DNA of 64,000 nucleotides from RYN-111 sp963760125 (GTDB lineage: Bacteria; Actinomycetota; Actinomycetes; Mycobacteriales; SCTD01). The DNA lies in assembly GCA_963760125.1 (NCBI GenBank), contig CAVXBV010000009.1:1-64000 (forward strand), given 5' to 3'. The position numbers and the translations under genes are program-made. Shown piece by piece: positions 40,634 through 51,800 of this stretch. Position 1 is the first letter of the stretch. Every line of letters starts with the position of its first letter. Below the pieces are notes generated by a model. The model saw nothing but the letters and a program-made list of their open reading frames with translations. It did not search any database and was not told the origin of the DNA.

Positions 40634-41485
40634 ATGGATGTCCTGGTCCAGGGGGCGCTGACCAGCGCGGTGATCGCGCTGGTCGCGCTCGGCTTCTCGC
40701 TCGTGTACGGCGTGGGCGGCATCGTCAACCTCGCCCACGGTTCGTTCTTCATGATCGGCGCCTACGCGGCGTACTCGGTCACGGAGGCCGGAGCACCCCT
40801 GGCCGTCGCGGCGCCCGCCGGCGTCGCGGCGGCCATGCTGGCCGGCGTCCTGCTCGAGCGGCTGGTCATCAGACCCATCCGTCACCAGGAGGTGGCGGTG
40901 CTCATCGCCACGCTGGCGGTGGCGATCCTGGTCGAAGCGGGCGTGCGCTACTTCTACGGCGGCCTCGAGCGTCAACTCCCGGGCTTCGTCCGGGGAGCCG
41001 TCGACGTGCTGGGGGTCACGATCCAGCAGTCGCGCCTGCTGGCGGGCCTCGTCGCTCTGGTCACCGTCGTGCTGATCCTGCTCGTCCTCACCCGCACCCC
41101 GGCCGGCCGGATGGTGCGGGCGGTCGCCGAAGACGCCGAAGCGGCCCGGCTCGTCGCGGTACGGCCCGAGCGCGTGACGCTGTGGGTGCTCGCGATCGGC
41201 GCCGGCCTGGCCGGTCTGGCCGGTGTGCTCACGGCGCCGTACGGCGTCCTGACGCCCACGATGTGGCTGCTGCCGCTGACGCAGGCGTTCGCGATCGTCA
41301 TCCTCGGGGGGCTCGGCAGCATCCAGGGCACGGTGCTGGCCTCTCTGGTGGTCGGCTTCCTGGACCGGTTCATCGCCTTCAACTTCCAGAACGGCGACAT
41401 CAAGGTCGGGCTGGTCACGATCGTGGTCATCCTCGCGACGCTGGTGCTGCGACCTCAGGGCCTACTGGGCAAGGTGGCTCGATGA
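40634..41485 (+). CDS. livH: ABC transporter permease, LivH type
   Basis: The 283-residue protein has about eight membrane segments. ALGFSLVYGVGGIVNLAHGS at the start is the hallmark of LivH permeases; AVAEDAEAARLVAVRPERV is the cytoplasmic loop that contacts the ATPases. It follows livK by 7 bases and overlaps livM by four (ATGA). Confidence 0.92.
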   Translation: MDVLVQGALTSAVIALVALGFSLVYGVGGIVNLAHGSFFMIGAYAAYSVTEAGAPLAVAAPAGVAAAMLAGVLLERLVIRPIRHQEVAVLIATLAVAILVEAGVRYFYGGLERQLPGFVRGAVDVLGVTIQQSRLLAGLVALVTVVLILLVLTRTPAGRMVRAVAEDAEAARLVAVRPERVTLWVLAIGAGLAGLAGVLTAPYGVLTPTMWLLPLTQAFAIVILGGLGSIQGTVLASLVVGFLDRFIAFNFQNGDIKVGLVTIVVILATLVLRPQGLLGKVAR

Positions 41486-42573
41486 GCGGACTGGCGCAAC
41501 GGCTGCTGAGAGTCAACGTCCTGCTCCTGGTGGCCGCGCCGTTCCTGCTGCTGTTCTTCCCGCGGTTCGTGGACAACACGACGCTGCTTCAGGTCGTCGC
41601 CACCGCCAACGTCTTCGTCATGTTCGCCGCGTCCTGGGACATCCTGTCCGGCTACACGGGCCAGGTGAACTTCGGCCACGCGGCTTTCATCGGGGTCGGT
41701 GCCTACACCGTCGCCCTGATGAGCAAGTACCACCCGGACGTGTCCAACGAGGTGGCGCTGCTGCTCGGCACGTCCACGGCGGCGCTGCTGGGCATCGCGA
41801 TCGGCGTTCCCTGCCTGCGGCTCAAGGGGCCCTACCTCGCCCTGGCCACGCTGTCGGTCGCGTCGGCCCTGGTGCAGCTCACGTTCATCTTCAAGCGGCA
41901 GTCCGGGGGTGAGGACGGCATCGCGGGGATCAACCCGGTCACCGAGGGGGACGTCACCGGGCCCGTCGGGCGCGAGCTCGCGAAGTTCGTGCTGGGCCCG
42001 CTCACCTTCGGGGGCGAGAGCGGCTTCAACCAGTACATCTACGTCAGCTACTTCGTCTCGCTGGTGCTGATGGTGGTCATGGTCGGCGGGCTCATGGTGC
42101 TCGGCTACGGCAAGCGAGGACTGGTGCTGCGCTCCCTCCAGCAGGACGAGACCGCCGCCGAGGCCGCCGGCGTTCCCCTCACCCGGTACAAGCTCGGCGC
42201 CTTCGTGCTGAGCTCGGCGTGCGCCGGCCTCGCGGGGGGTCTGTACGCGCAGATCCGCGGGACCGTGGCGCTCGACCTGCTGGCCATCGACCTCAGCCTG
42301 CTGGTCATCATCATCGCTGCGTTCGGTGGGGCCGGGACCATCATCGGCCCGGCCGTGGGGGCGTACGTCGTCGTCCTGCTGCAGGGCTACTACCTGGACA
42401 AGGTGCCGCTCTACCGCGAGCACCCGGAGCTCAAGCTCGGGTCGTTCGCCCTGCTGCTCATCGTGGTGCTCATCGTGCAGCCGCGCGGCCTGGTGCCACC
42501 CCTGCTCAAGAGGTTGTCCGGGGTCCAGCTGACCCGGCCCCGCCCGGCCGTGACGACGGGGGAGCAGTCGTGA
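41482..42573 (+). CDS. livM: ABC transporter permease, LivM type
   Basis: The 363-residue permease has multiple membrane segments with SGYTGQVNFGHAAFIGVGAY near 60 and RSLQQDETAAEAAGV near 220, the LivM signatures, and an insert near 140-170 that is probably external. It forms the heterodimeric pore with LivH. Its last codon overlaps livG (GTGA). Confidence 0.92.
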   Translation: MSGLAQRLLRVNVLLLVAAPFLLLFFPRFVDNTTLLQVVATANVFVMFAASWDILSGYTGQVNFGHAAFIGVGAYTVALMSKYHPDVSNEVALLLGTSTAALLGIAIGVPCLRLKGPYLALATLSVASALVQLTFIFKRQSGGEDGIAGINPVTEGDVTGPVGRELAKFVLGPLTFGGESGFNQYIYVSYFVSLVLMVVMVGGLMVLGYGKRGLVLRSLQQDETAAEAAGVPLTRYKLGAFVLSSACAGLAGGLYAQIRGTVALDLLAIDLSLLVIIIAAFGGAGTIIGPAVGAYVVVLLQGYYLDKVPLYREHPELKLGSFALLLIVVLIVQPRGLVPPLLKRLSGVQLTRPRPAVTTGEQS

Positions 42574-43301
42574 CCGCGCTGCTCGAGGCCCGCGCCGTGA
42601 CCCGTCAGTTCGGTGGGCTCACCGCTGTCGACCAGGTCAGCTTCTCCCTCGAGCAGGGGGACGCCGTCGGACTCATCGGGGCGAACGGTGCGGGCAAGAC
42701 CACGCTGTTCAACTGCCTCACCGGCTTCGACCGGCCGACCAGTGGCGACGTGCTGCTCCGCGGGCGCAGCCTGCTGCGCATGCCGCGGCACAAGGTGGTG
42801 CGCTCCGGGGTGGCGCGCACGTTCCAGATCGTGCGGCCGTTCCCGGACCTGCCGGTCATCGCGAACGTGCTGGTCCCGCTGATCGCCCGCGGGGACAAGG
42901 GAGACCTGCGTGCCGAAGCCCTGAAGGTCCTCGACCGCGTCGGTCTTGCCGAGCGTGCCGGGGTGCTCAGCTCGCTGCTGTCCGAAGGAGACCTCAAGCG
43001 CTTGGAGATGGCGCGGGCGCTGGCCACCCGGCCGGTCCTGCTGCTGCTCGACGAGCCGTTTGCCGGCCTGAGCGTCGGGGAGATCGGCGTGCTCTCCGAC
43101 ACCATCCGCCAGCTGCGGGGGGACGGCACGACCCTCGTCGTCGTCGAGCACAAGATCGGCTCCCTGCTGGCCCTCGTCGACCGGGTCGTGGCCATGGACC
43201 AGGGCGCGGTGATCGCCGACGGTGACCCGCAGGAGGTCATGCGCGACCCAGCGGTCGTCACCGCGTACCTCGGAGGAGGAACCCACGATGACCAGCCCTG
43301 A
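42570..43301 (+). CDS. livG: ABC transporter ATP-binding protein, LivG type
   Basis: Starting at GTG 42570, the 243-residue ATPase has Walker A GANGAGKTT, an ABC-signature region reading LSEGDLKRLEMARAL, and Walker B LLLLDEPFAGL. The signature SEGDLKR replaces the usual SxGQ form: Asp occupies the Gln position. LivG proteins carry RTFQIVRPFP, present here near residue 85. It pairs with LivF to drive import. Confidence 0.92.
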   Translation: MTALLEARAVTRQFGGLTAVDQVSFSLEQGDAVGLIGANGAGKTTLFNCLTGFDRPTSGDVLLRGRSLLRMPRHKVVRSGVARTFQIVRPFPDLPVIANVLVPLIARGDKGDLRAEALKVLDRVGLAERAGVLSSLLSEGDLKRLEMARALATRPVLLLLDEPFAGLSVGEIGVLSDTIRQLRGDGTTLVVVEHKIGSLLALVDRVVAMDQGAVIADGDPQEVMRDPAVVTAYLGGGTHDDQP

Positions 43302-44022
43302 GGTGGCGGAGCGGGTGCTCACCGTGCGCGGCTTGGCGGTCGCGTTCGGCAAGGCTCAGGTGCTCGACGGGGTGGACCTGCACGTCGACCGGGCTGAGTG
43401 CCTCGCGGTCGTCGGTCCCAACGGTGCCGGCAAGACCACGCTGCTGCGTGCGCTGTCCCGGCTCAACGACGGCGCGTTCGGGACGGCCGAGCTCGAAGGC
43501 CGCCCCCTGCCTGCGTCGCCGTACGCCGTGGTCATGGCCGGGCTCGTGCACTGCCCCGAGCGGCGCCGCCTCTTCCCAGGACTCACCGTCCGCGACAACC
43601 TCGAGCTGGGAGCCCGTCGGTTGCGCAAGGGCCCCGACACCCGGTCGGAGGACTTCGACCGGGTGTACGCGCTGTTCCCGAAGCTGGCCGAGCGCGCCGA
43701 CCAGCTCGCCGGCACGCTGTCCGGCGGTGAGCAGCAGCAGTGCGCCATCGGCCGCTCGCTGATGGGCCGGCCGCTGCTCCTGCTGCTCGACGAGCCCACC
43801 CTCGGGCTCTCGGTCGGCGTCAAGGAGGCGATCATCGGCAGCATCCAGAGCATCAAGGACGCCGGCACCACCATGCTGCTCGTCGAGCAGGACGTGGGCT
43901 TCGCCTTCCGGTGCGCGGACCGCGTCATCGTGCTGGAGCACGGCCAGGTCGCGCGCGAGGGCCCGACCGCGCAGATCAAGGCCGACCCCTACGTCAAGCA
44001 GGCCTACCTCGGGGTGGCCTGA
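43288..44022 (+). CDS. livF: ABC transporter ATP-binding protein, LivF type
   Basis: ATG 43288 follows GGAGGAGGA and overlaps the end of livG by 14 bases. The 244-residue ATPase has Walker A GPNGAGKTT, LVHCPERRRLFPGLTVRDNL typical of LivF, signature LSGGEQQQ, and Walker B LLLLDEPTLGL. This completes a five-gene KHMGF operon. Confidence 0.93.
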   Translation: MTSPEVAERVLTVRGLAVAFGKAQVLDGVDLHVDRAECLAVVGPNGAGKTTLLRALSRLNDGAFGTAELEGRPLPASPYAVVMAGLVHCPERRRLFPGLTVRDNLELGARRLRKGPDTRSEDFDRVYALFPKLAERADQLAGTLSGGEQQQCAIGRSLMGRPLLLLLDEPTLGLSVGVKEAIIGSIQSIKDAGTTMLLVEQDVGFAFRCADRVIVLEHGQVAREGPTAQIKADPYVKQAYLGVA

Positions 44023-44024
44023 CC

Positions 44025-44030
44025 TACGCT
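44025..44030 (+). promoter_or_regulatory. -10-like TACGCT before the ATL gene
   Basis: TACGCT ends 7 nt before GTG 44038; it begins 2 bases after the livF stop. Confidence 0.45.
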
Positions 44031-44037
44031 CCGTCCC

Positions 44038-44376
44038 GTGCCTCGTCCCGCGTCCGCCTCCGCTGGGCTCTCGGTCCGCCCGGGCGGACAGAGCGGCCCG
44101 ACGGCCTACGCGCTGACAGTCCTCGCGGTGGTCGCGCGGATCCCGCGCGGATCGGTCATGACGTACGGCGACGTGGCGGAGTTCCTCGGGACCGGCTCGG
44201 CGCGCACCGTCGGCATGGTGCTGGCCAAGCACGGCCGCGAGGTGCCGTGGCAACGCGTCGTGCAGGCGAGCGGCCTGCCGTACAACGGGGGTCTTCCACT
44301 CCTTCAGGCAGAGGGCTGTCCGACCGACGATGACCGGATCGTGCTCGAGCAATGCCGGTGGGACGGCCGCACCTAG
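44038..44376 (+). CDS. Alkyltransferase-like (ATL) DNA-lesion-binding protein
   Basis: The 112-residue protein corresponds to the DNA-binding domain of O6-alkylguanine transferases: RIPRGSVMTYGDVAE, the helix-turn-helix SARTVGMVLAKHG, then VPWQRVVQASG. The catalytic Cys of the PCHR motif is replaced by Trp (PWQR), which defines ATL proteins. They cannot remove alkyl groups but flag bulky O6-alkylguanine for nucleotide excision repair. Its place upstream of adnA/adnB resembles, as I recall, the mycobacterial arrangement. Start is GTG. Confidence 0.88.
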   Translation: MPRPASASAGLSVRPGGQSGPTAYALTVLAVVARIPRGSVMTYGDVAEFLGTGSARTVGMVLAKHGREVPWQRVVQASGLPYNGGLPLLQAEGCPTDDDRIVLEQCRWDGRT

Positions 44377-44379
44377 CCT
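44374..44379 (+). promoter_or_regulatory. -10-like TAGCCT before the MFS gene
   Basis: TAGCCT overlaps the stop codon of the preceding gene and lies 7 nt before GTG 44387. Confidence 0.45.
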
Positions 44380-44386
44380 TGACGGC

Positions 44387-45625
44387 GTGGGCACCCTGGT
44401 CGAACGCGTAGCCCCGCGACGGCTCGGGTCAGGATTTCGGTGGCTGCTCGCGTCGTCCTGGGTGTCCAACCTGGGTGACGGCCTGGCGCTCGCAGCGGGC
44501 CCCCTGCTCGTCGCGTCCCAGACCGACGACCCGTTCCTGGTGTCGCTCGCCGTCCTGCTGCAGCAGGTCCCGTGGCTGCTGTTCGGGTTGGGCGCCGGGG
44601 TCCTCGCCGACCGGATCGACCGGCGCCGCCTGGTCGTCACCGTGGACCTGCTGCGCGCCGGGGTCCTCATGGCGCTGGCGGCGACCATCGCCACCGACGC
44701 GGTGAGCGTGACCGTGGTGCTGCTGGCGTTGTTCCTGCTCGGGACCGCGGAGGTGTTCGCCGACAGCACGTCCGGGACGCTGCTGCCGATGCTGGTGCCC
44801 CGGCAGGACCTGGCTCTGGGCAACGCCCGACTGCAGGCGGGGTTCCTCACGGTCAACCAGCTGCTCGGCCCACCTCTTGGTGCGGCGCTGTTCGCCAGCG
44901 GAATGCTGCTGCCGTTCGTGGCCCAGGCGGTGCTGGTCTCGGCCGGCGCGCTGCTGGTGTCCCGGCTGGTGCTGCCGCGTCCCGAGCGCGCCCCCTCGCA
45001 CGTGCGTGAGGACCTGGTCGAGGGGTTCCGCTGGGTGCGGCACCACCCCGCCGTACGCACCCTGGTGCTCACCATCTTCACCTTCAACATCACCTTCGGC
45101 GCCGCCTGGTCGGTGCTGGTGCTGTACGCCCGAGACCGGCTCGGGCTCGGGGCGATCGGGTACGGCGTCCTCACCTCCGCGTCGGCCGCGGGGGGGCTGG
45201 CGGGCGTCCTGCTCTACGGTCGGCTGACCCGCCGGGTCAGCCTCGGTGACCTGATGCGCGTCGGTCTGGTCGTGGAGACGCTGACCCACCTGGTCCTCGC
45301 CGTGACCACCTCGCCAGCAGTGGCCATCGCGGTGTTCGTGGTCTTCGGTGCGCACGCGTTCGTGTGGGGAACCACGTCGGTCGCGGTGCGCCAGCGCGCG
45401 GTCCCGACCGCGCTGCAGGGTCGGGTGGCCAGCGTCAATGGCCTCGGTGTGTACGGCGGTCTGGTCCTCGGCGCGCCGCTCGGTGGCCTGGCCGCACGTC
45501 ACCTCGGGCTGGCCGCGCCGTTCTGGTTCGCCTTCGCCGGGTCGGCGGTGTTCACGGTGCTGATCTGGCGCGAGCTCTCCCACATCTCCCACGACGACCA
45601 GCTCCTCGAGGGGTACCCGTCGTAA
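44387..45625 (+). CDS. MFS transporter, EntS/MFS_3-like
   Basis: From GTG 44387 the 412-residue protein has about 12 membrane segments. SWVSNLGDGLALAAGPLL opens the first, and GVLADRIDRRRLVV is the MFS loop 2-3 motif; RQRAVPTALQGRVASVNGL is typical of the enterobactin-exporter-like MFS_3 group. Such carriers export siderophores or drugs, but no siderophore gene is nearby, so the cargo is unknown. Confidence 0.88.
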   Translation: MGTLVERVAPRRLGSGFRWLLASSWVSNLGDGLALAAGPLLVASQTDDPFLVSLAVLLQQVPWLLFGLGAGVLADRIDRRRLVVTVDLLRAGVLMALAATIATDAVSVTVVLLALFLLGTAEVFADSTSGTLLPMLVPRQDLALGNARLQAGFLTVNQLLGPPLGAALFASGMLLPFVAQAVLVSAGALLVSRLVLPRPERAPSHVREDLVEGFRWVRHHPAVRTLVLTIFTFNITFGAAWSVLVLYARDRLGLGAIGYGVLTSASAAGGLAGVLLYGRLTRRVSLGDLMRVGLVVETLTHLVLAVTTSPAVAIAVFVVFGAHAFVWGTTSVAVRQRAVPTALQGRVASVNGLGVYGGLVLGAPLGGLAARHLGLAAPFWFAFAGSAVFTVLIWRELSHISHDDQLLEGYPS

Positions 45626-45684
45626 AGGCGGGTGCCTCGCCGTACTCGGTGGTGTGTCGGACCCGCGTGGTTGAGTAGCCGGCG

Positions 45685-48600
45685 ATGAGCAGCAACCGGC
45701 CGTACGTCCTGGTCCGCACGCCGCCGGCGGCCTCGATGGCCCTCGTGCCCGACGATGCCCAGCAACGGGTGCTCGAGCACCCCGGCGGACCGATGCTGGT
45801 GCTGGCCGGTCCGGGGACGGGCAAGACGACAACGCTGGTCGAGGCGGTGGCCCGCCGCGTCGAGGGCGGGCTGAGCCCCGACGAGGTGCTGGTGCTGACG
45901 TTCAGCCGCAAGGCGGCCGAGGAGCTGCGTGAGCGGATCACGGCGCGGCTCGGGACGCCGACGGCTGGGCCGAGCGCCTGGACCTTCCACGCCTTCTGTT
46001 ACGCCCTGCTGCGCGAGCACCAGCCGCCGGATCTCTATGCCGAGCCGCTGCGGCTGCTCTCCGGGCCGGAGCAGGACGTCGCGCTCCGGGAGCTGCTGCG
46101 CGGATCCCAGGACCTCGGACGGGTGTGGCCCGAACCGCTCCGAACGGCGATGGGCACCCGCGGGCTCACCGAGGAGGTGCGGTCGCTGCTGTCCCGTGCC
46201 CGTGAGGTCGGGCTCGACCCGGAGGCCCTCGCCGATCTGGCCCGCCGGCAGGGCAGGGAGGACTGGGTGGCGCTGGCGGCGTTCTTCGCGGAGTACCTCG
46301 ACGTGCTCGACGCCCAGGGGGCGCTGGACTACGCCGAGCTGGTGCACCGCGCCGTACTCCTCGCCGAGCGGCCGGAGATCGGGGAGCAGCTACGCCGGCG
46401 CTATCGCGCGGTCTTCGTCGACGAGTACCAGGACACCGACCCCGCCCAGGAGCGGCTGCTGCAGGCGCTGGCCGGTCAGGGCCGTGACCTGGTGGTGGTC
46501 GGCGACCCGGACCAGGCGATCTACGCCTTCCGCGGGGCGGAGGTCAGCGGCATCCTGGAGTTCGCCGAGCGCTTCCCGCAGGTCGACGGCAGGCCCGCGC
46601 CGGTGGTGGCGCTGCAGACCTGTCGGCGGTCCGGCGCGGCGCTGCTCGCCGCCAGCCGGGCGGTCGCCAAGGCCGTTCCCCTCAAGCCCTCGCTGCTGGC
46701 GCTGCGCGACCTCACCAGTGGTGTCGCAGAGGACGGCCAGGTCGAGGCCCACACCCACCCCTCGCCGGGCGCGGAGGCGGAGGCCATCGCCGACCTGCTC
46801 CGCCGCGAGCACCTCGAGCAGGGGACGCCGTGGTCCCGGATGGCCGTGCTGGTCCGCTCCGGTACCCGCTCGGTCCCCTTGCTGCGCCGGGTGCTCGGCA
46901 CGGCCGGCGTGCCGTTGGAGGTCGCGGGGGACGAGGTGCCGCTCGCCCGCGAGCCCGCCGTCGCGCCCCTGCTCATGGGCCTGCGCGTCGCGGCCGACCC
47001 GGCCGAGCTGACCGTCGAGATCGCGCGCCAGCTGCTGCTCTCCCCGCTGGGGGGCGCCGACCCGGGTGCGCTGCGCCGGCTCGGCCGGGAGCTCCGGGCC
47101 CTCGACCGCCTGGCCCGTGCCGAGGCGGGGTTGTCGCCCTTGCCGGCTCCCAGCGGCGATCTGCTGCGCGCCGCGGTCGCCGATCCGCGCGACCTGCTCG
47201 CGCTGGACGAGCGCGTGGCCCGCCCGGCAGTGCGCCTCGCGGCGCTGCTGGCCGCGGCCCGCCTCGCGCTCGCCGACGGGCCGGAAGCGGCCCTGTGGGC
47301 GCTGTGGAACGGCAGCACCTGGCCGGTCCGCCTGGAGCGCACCTCCCTCGCCGGGGGCGCCGCGGGACGGGCCGCCGACCGGGACCTCGACGCCGTGGTG
47401 GCGCTGTTCGCTGCCGTCGGTCGCGCCCAGGACCGGCGCCGCGGCAAGGTCACCGCCCTGCTCGACGAGATCGAGGCGCAGCAGATCCCGGGAGACACGC
47501 TCGCCGAGACCGGCGTACGGCGGGAGGGGGTGCGCCTGCTCACCGCGCACCGCAGCAAGGGCCTCGAGTGGGACGTCGTCGTCGTGGCCGGTGTGCAGGA
47601 AGGCGCCTGGCCCGACCTCCGCCGCCGCTCGACCCTGCTGGAGTCCGAGCGCGCTCGACCGCCACGGCCTGCGCGAGCCCAGTGATCGCGCCTCCCTGCT
47701 GGCCGACGAACGACGACTGTTCTACGTCGCGCTCACCCGCGCCCGGCGCCGCGTCGTCGTCACCGCGGTGGACAGCCCCGAGGACGACGGTGACCGGCCC
47801 AGCCGGTTCCTCACCGAGCTGGGGGTGGACGTCCAGGCGCACCACGACCGCATCGACCGGCCGCTGTCGCTGACCTCCCTCGTGGCCGCCTTGCGCCGTA
47901 CGTCGGTGGACCCCGCCGCCACCCCGGCGGCCCGCGAGGCGGCGGCGCAGCGCCTGGGACGCCTGGCAGCAGCCCGCGACGACCTCGACCGGCCGCTCGT
48001 CCCGGCGGCCGACCCCGACCGCTGGTGGGGCCTCGCGGAGACGACCCGCTCCGACACGCCGGTCCAGGCCGAGGACCAGCCGGTGTGGCTGAGCGCGTCC
48101 GGGCTGCAACGGCTGGAGGAGTGCCCGCTGCGGTGGTTCCTCGAGAAGAAGGCCGGCGCCGAGTCGGCGAGCAGCACCGCCATGGGCTTCGGCAACGTCG
48201 TCCATGCCCTCGCACACGAGATCGGTCAGGGCTCACCGGCCGAGCTCGAGGCGTTGATGGGCCGGCTGGACACCGTGTGGCACCAGCTCGCCTTCGACGC
48301 GCCCTGGCAGTCGGTCCAGCAGCGCGACGCCGCCCGGGAGTCCCTGCAGCGACTGGTGTCCTGGCACGCGAGCGACCGCAGCCGCGAGCTGATCGGTACG
48401 GAGGTCGCCTTCGACGTCGCGGTGCCGTGCGACGCGGCGACCGAGGTCCGGCTGCGGGGCCAGGTCGACCGGCTGGAGCGGGCGCCCGACGGCGGGCTGC
48501 ACGTCGTCGACCTCAAGACCGGCAAGACCAAGCCCGCCACCAAGGACCTGCCGAGCCACGCTCAGCTCGGGACCTACCAGCTCGTCGTGCGGGAGGGCGG

Positions 48601-48844
48601 GCTGGGCGACGGGCACCCCGCCGGGGCCGAGCTCGTCCAGCTGCGGCACGACGTGGCCGCCGGCCCGCTCGTGCAGCAGCAGGACGCCCTGTCCGACGGG
48701 TGGGTCGATGACCTGATCGCCACCGCCGTGACGCGCATCGTCAGCGAGAGCTTCCCGCCGCACGTGGACGACCAGCGCTGCGGCCGCTGCGCCTTCGCCC
48801 GCGCCTGTCCCGGCCAGGCCGAGGGCCGGCAGGTGGTGTCGTGA
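45685..48844 (+). pseudogene. adnA: AdnA-type helicase-nuclease, frameshifted
   Basis: The first frame encodes a UvrD-like motor: Walker A AGPGTGKTT near 42, LTFSRKAAEE, DEYQDTDPAQ near 250, GDPDQAIYAFRGAE and TAHRSKGLEWDVVVVAG near 620. Register is lost in the GCGCGC run near 47651; the other frame continues LDRHGLREPSDRASLL with motif VI FYVALTRARR, then a RecB-like nuclease domain (GQVDRLERAPDGG, VVDLKTGK) and Cys of a possible Fe-S cluster (EECPLRW, CGRCAFARACPG). Removing one base gives 1052 residues, close to the mycobacterial size. AdnAB resects double-strand breaks for recombination. Unrepaired, translation stops at 47685 without motif VI or nuclease. Confidence 0.87.
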
Positions 48845-51800
48845 GGACCGACGACCTGCTGGCCGTGCTGGGGTTCACCCCGACCGGCGAGCAGCTCTCG
48901 GCGATCCAGGCTCCGCTCCGGCCCGGCCTCATCGTGGCGGGGGCGGGCTCGGGCAAGACCACCGTGATGGCTGCCCGGGTGGTCTGGCTGGTCGGCACCG
49001 GCCAGGTCGCCCCCGAGCGGGTCGTGGGCCTGACGTTCACCAACAAGGCCGCCGCTGAGCTGTCGGGCCGGGTGCGCTCCCTGCTCGCCACGGCCGGGCT
49101 CGCGGGTGAGGACGAGCCGCGCATCTCGACCTACCACGCCTTCGCCGGCCGGCTCGTCACCGACCACGGGTTGCGACTGGGACTGGAGCCGCGGTCCCGA
49201 CTGCTCGCCGACGCGACGCGCTTTCAGCTGTCGGCGCGCGTGCTTCGTCGCCGACGCAGCCCGCTGCCGGACCTCACCGGTCCGTTCACCGATCTGGTCG
49301 GCAAGGTCGTGACGCTCGACGGGGAGCTTGCCGAGCACCTGGTGGACCCGTCCTCGCTGGCGGCGTGGGACCTCGCGTGGGAGGAGGAGCTGCGTCAGCA
49401 GATCGCCTCGTACGAAGGGGAAAAGGGCGTGAAGGGGCACGTCGACGCGCTCGAGGCGATGGCGCTGACCTCACGACGGCGCAGGCAGCTCACCGAGGTC
49501 GTCGAGGAGTACCGCCGGGCCAAGCGCGAGCTCGACGCCCTCGACTTCGGCGAGCAGGTGGCCTTTGCCGCCCGGCTCGCGGAGACGGTGCCCGAGGTGA
49601 GCCGGATCGAGCGCGAGGCCTGCGACGTCGTGCTGCTCGACGAGTACCAGGACACGTCCGTCGCCCAGCGCCGCCTGCTCGCCGGGCTGTACGGCGACGG
49701 TCACCCCGTCACCGCGGTCGGGGATCCGTGCCAGGCCATCTACGGCTGGCGCGGCGCGTCGGTGTCCAACCTCGACGGCTTCCCGCTCCACTTCCCCTGC
49801 CGTGACCAGACCCCGGCCGGTCGGTTCAGCCTCGCGGTCAACCAGCGCTCGGGTGGTCGGCTGCTCACGCTGGCCAACCGCGTCTCGGACTCGCTGCGCC
49901 GACGGCACGACGTCGTCGAGCTGCAGGCGCCGCCGGCCAAGCAGGTGCTGGGCCACGTGCGCCTGGCGCTGCACCCGACGTGGTCCGACGAGGTGGCCTG
50001 GTGCGCGGACGAGGTCCGCCGGGCGCACGACCAGGGGGGCACGCCCTGGCAGGAGATCGCCGTGCTGGTGCGCGCCCGCAAGGACTTCGCACCGCTGCAC
50101 GCCGCAATGGTCGAGCGGGACGTGCCCGTCGAGGTCGTCGGTCTCGGCGGGCTGCTGGCCCTCCCCGAGGTGGCCGACGTGCTCGCCGTCCTCGAGGTCG
50201 TCGAGGACCCGACCGCCAACGCCGCGCTGGTGCGGCTGCTCACCGGGCCGCGGTGGCGTCTGGGCCCGCGCGACCTGGCCCAGCTCGGACGCCGGGGGCG
50301 AGCGCTCCTGCGCACCGGCGTCGGCGCCCCCGAGGCGGAGGTCGAAGCCCTCGAGCGTGCGGTCGAGGGTGCTGATCCCTGCGACGTCGTGTCGTTGTCC
50401 GACGCCCTCGAGCAACCGGGCGAGCACGGCTGGTCCCCGGAAGGGCTCCCGCGGGTGAGAGCGCTCGCCGCCGAGCTGAAGGTGCTGCGCCAGCACCGCG
50501 ACGAGCCGCTGCTCGACCTCGTGCACCGCGTCATCGAGACCACGGGGCTCGACGTCGAGCTGTCGGCCTCGCCCGAGGCGGTGGCGGCCCGACGCCGCGA
50601 GGCGCTCGCGTCGTTCCTCGACGTCGCCGCCGACTTCAGCGACCTCGACGGCGAGACGTCGCTGACCTCGTTCCTCGCCTTCCTCGCCGCGGCCGACGAG
50701 CACGAGCGGGGCCTGGACTCCGCCGGACCGACGGGCGGCAGAGCGGTCCAGCTGCTCACGGCCCACAAGGCCAAGGGGCTCGAGTGGGACGTCGTCGTCG
50801 TGCCCGACCTCACCAAGGGCGTCTTCCCCTCGACGAAGACGCGCGACAGCTGGGCGACCAACGCCCACGTGCTCCCCGGTCCGCTGCGGGGGGATGCCGT
50901 CGACCAGCCGGTGCTCGACCCGGCGCTGACCAAGCAGGCGCTGCTCGACTTCAAGGCCGACCGGACGGCCGACGCGGAGCGCGAGGAGCGGCGGCTCGGC
51001 TACGTCGCGTTCACCCGCCCGCGTCTGCTCCTGATCGGGAGCGGTCACTGGTGGGGTCCGACGCAGGTGAAGGCCCGAGGACCGTCGGCGTTCCTCGCCG
51101 AGCTGCGCGAGCACGCCGAGGCCGGTCACGGCGAGGTGCTCGCCTGGTCCGACCCCCCGACCGAGCAGCGCAACCCGGCGCTGGCGGAGCGGCCGTCCTT
51201 CGACTGGCCGGTCCCCTACGCCCCCGAGCCGCTCGCCCGTCGCGTGGCCGCTGCCGACCGCGTGCGCGCGGTCGTCGGTGCCCCCGACCTCGAGCTCCCC
51301 GAGGGGCTGACCCCTGGTGAGGAGCAGCGCCTGCGTCGCCTGGACGACGAAGCCGACCTGCTGCTCGCAGAAGCGCTCGCCTCCCGGCGGGCGATCCGGG
51401 AGGTCCACCTGCCCGTGACCCTGTCGGCGTCGCAGCTCATGCGGCTGCAGGCGGACCAGGACGCGTTCACGCGGGAGCTGGCCCGACCCCTGCCACGACC
51501 CCCGGCTCCGGCCGCCCGCCGCGGCACCCGGTTCCACGCGTGGGTCGAGACGCTCTTCGACGCCCGGCCGCTGCTCGATCCGGACGAGCTCCCGGGGGCG
51601 GAGGACGACGACCTCGGCACCGACGCCGACCTCGTCGCGCTGCAGGAGGCGTTCCTCGGCGCGGGCTGGGGCGAGCGCAAGCCGCACGCCGTCGAGGCCG
51701 CCTTCGCGCTGCCGCTCGCCGGCCGCGTCGTGCGCGGACGCATCGACGCGGTGTACGACCTGGGCGACGGACGCTGGCAGGTCGTCGACTGGAAGACCGG

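Noticed and set aside
43258..45174. Open minus-strand frame of 638 codons
   Set aside because: It lies opposite livF, the ATL gene and the MFS gene and shows no recognisable domain.
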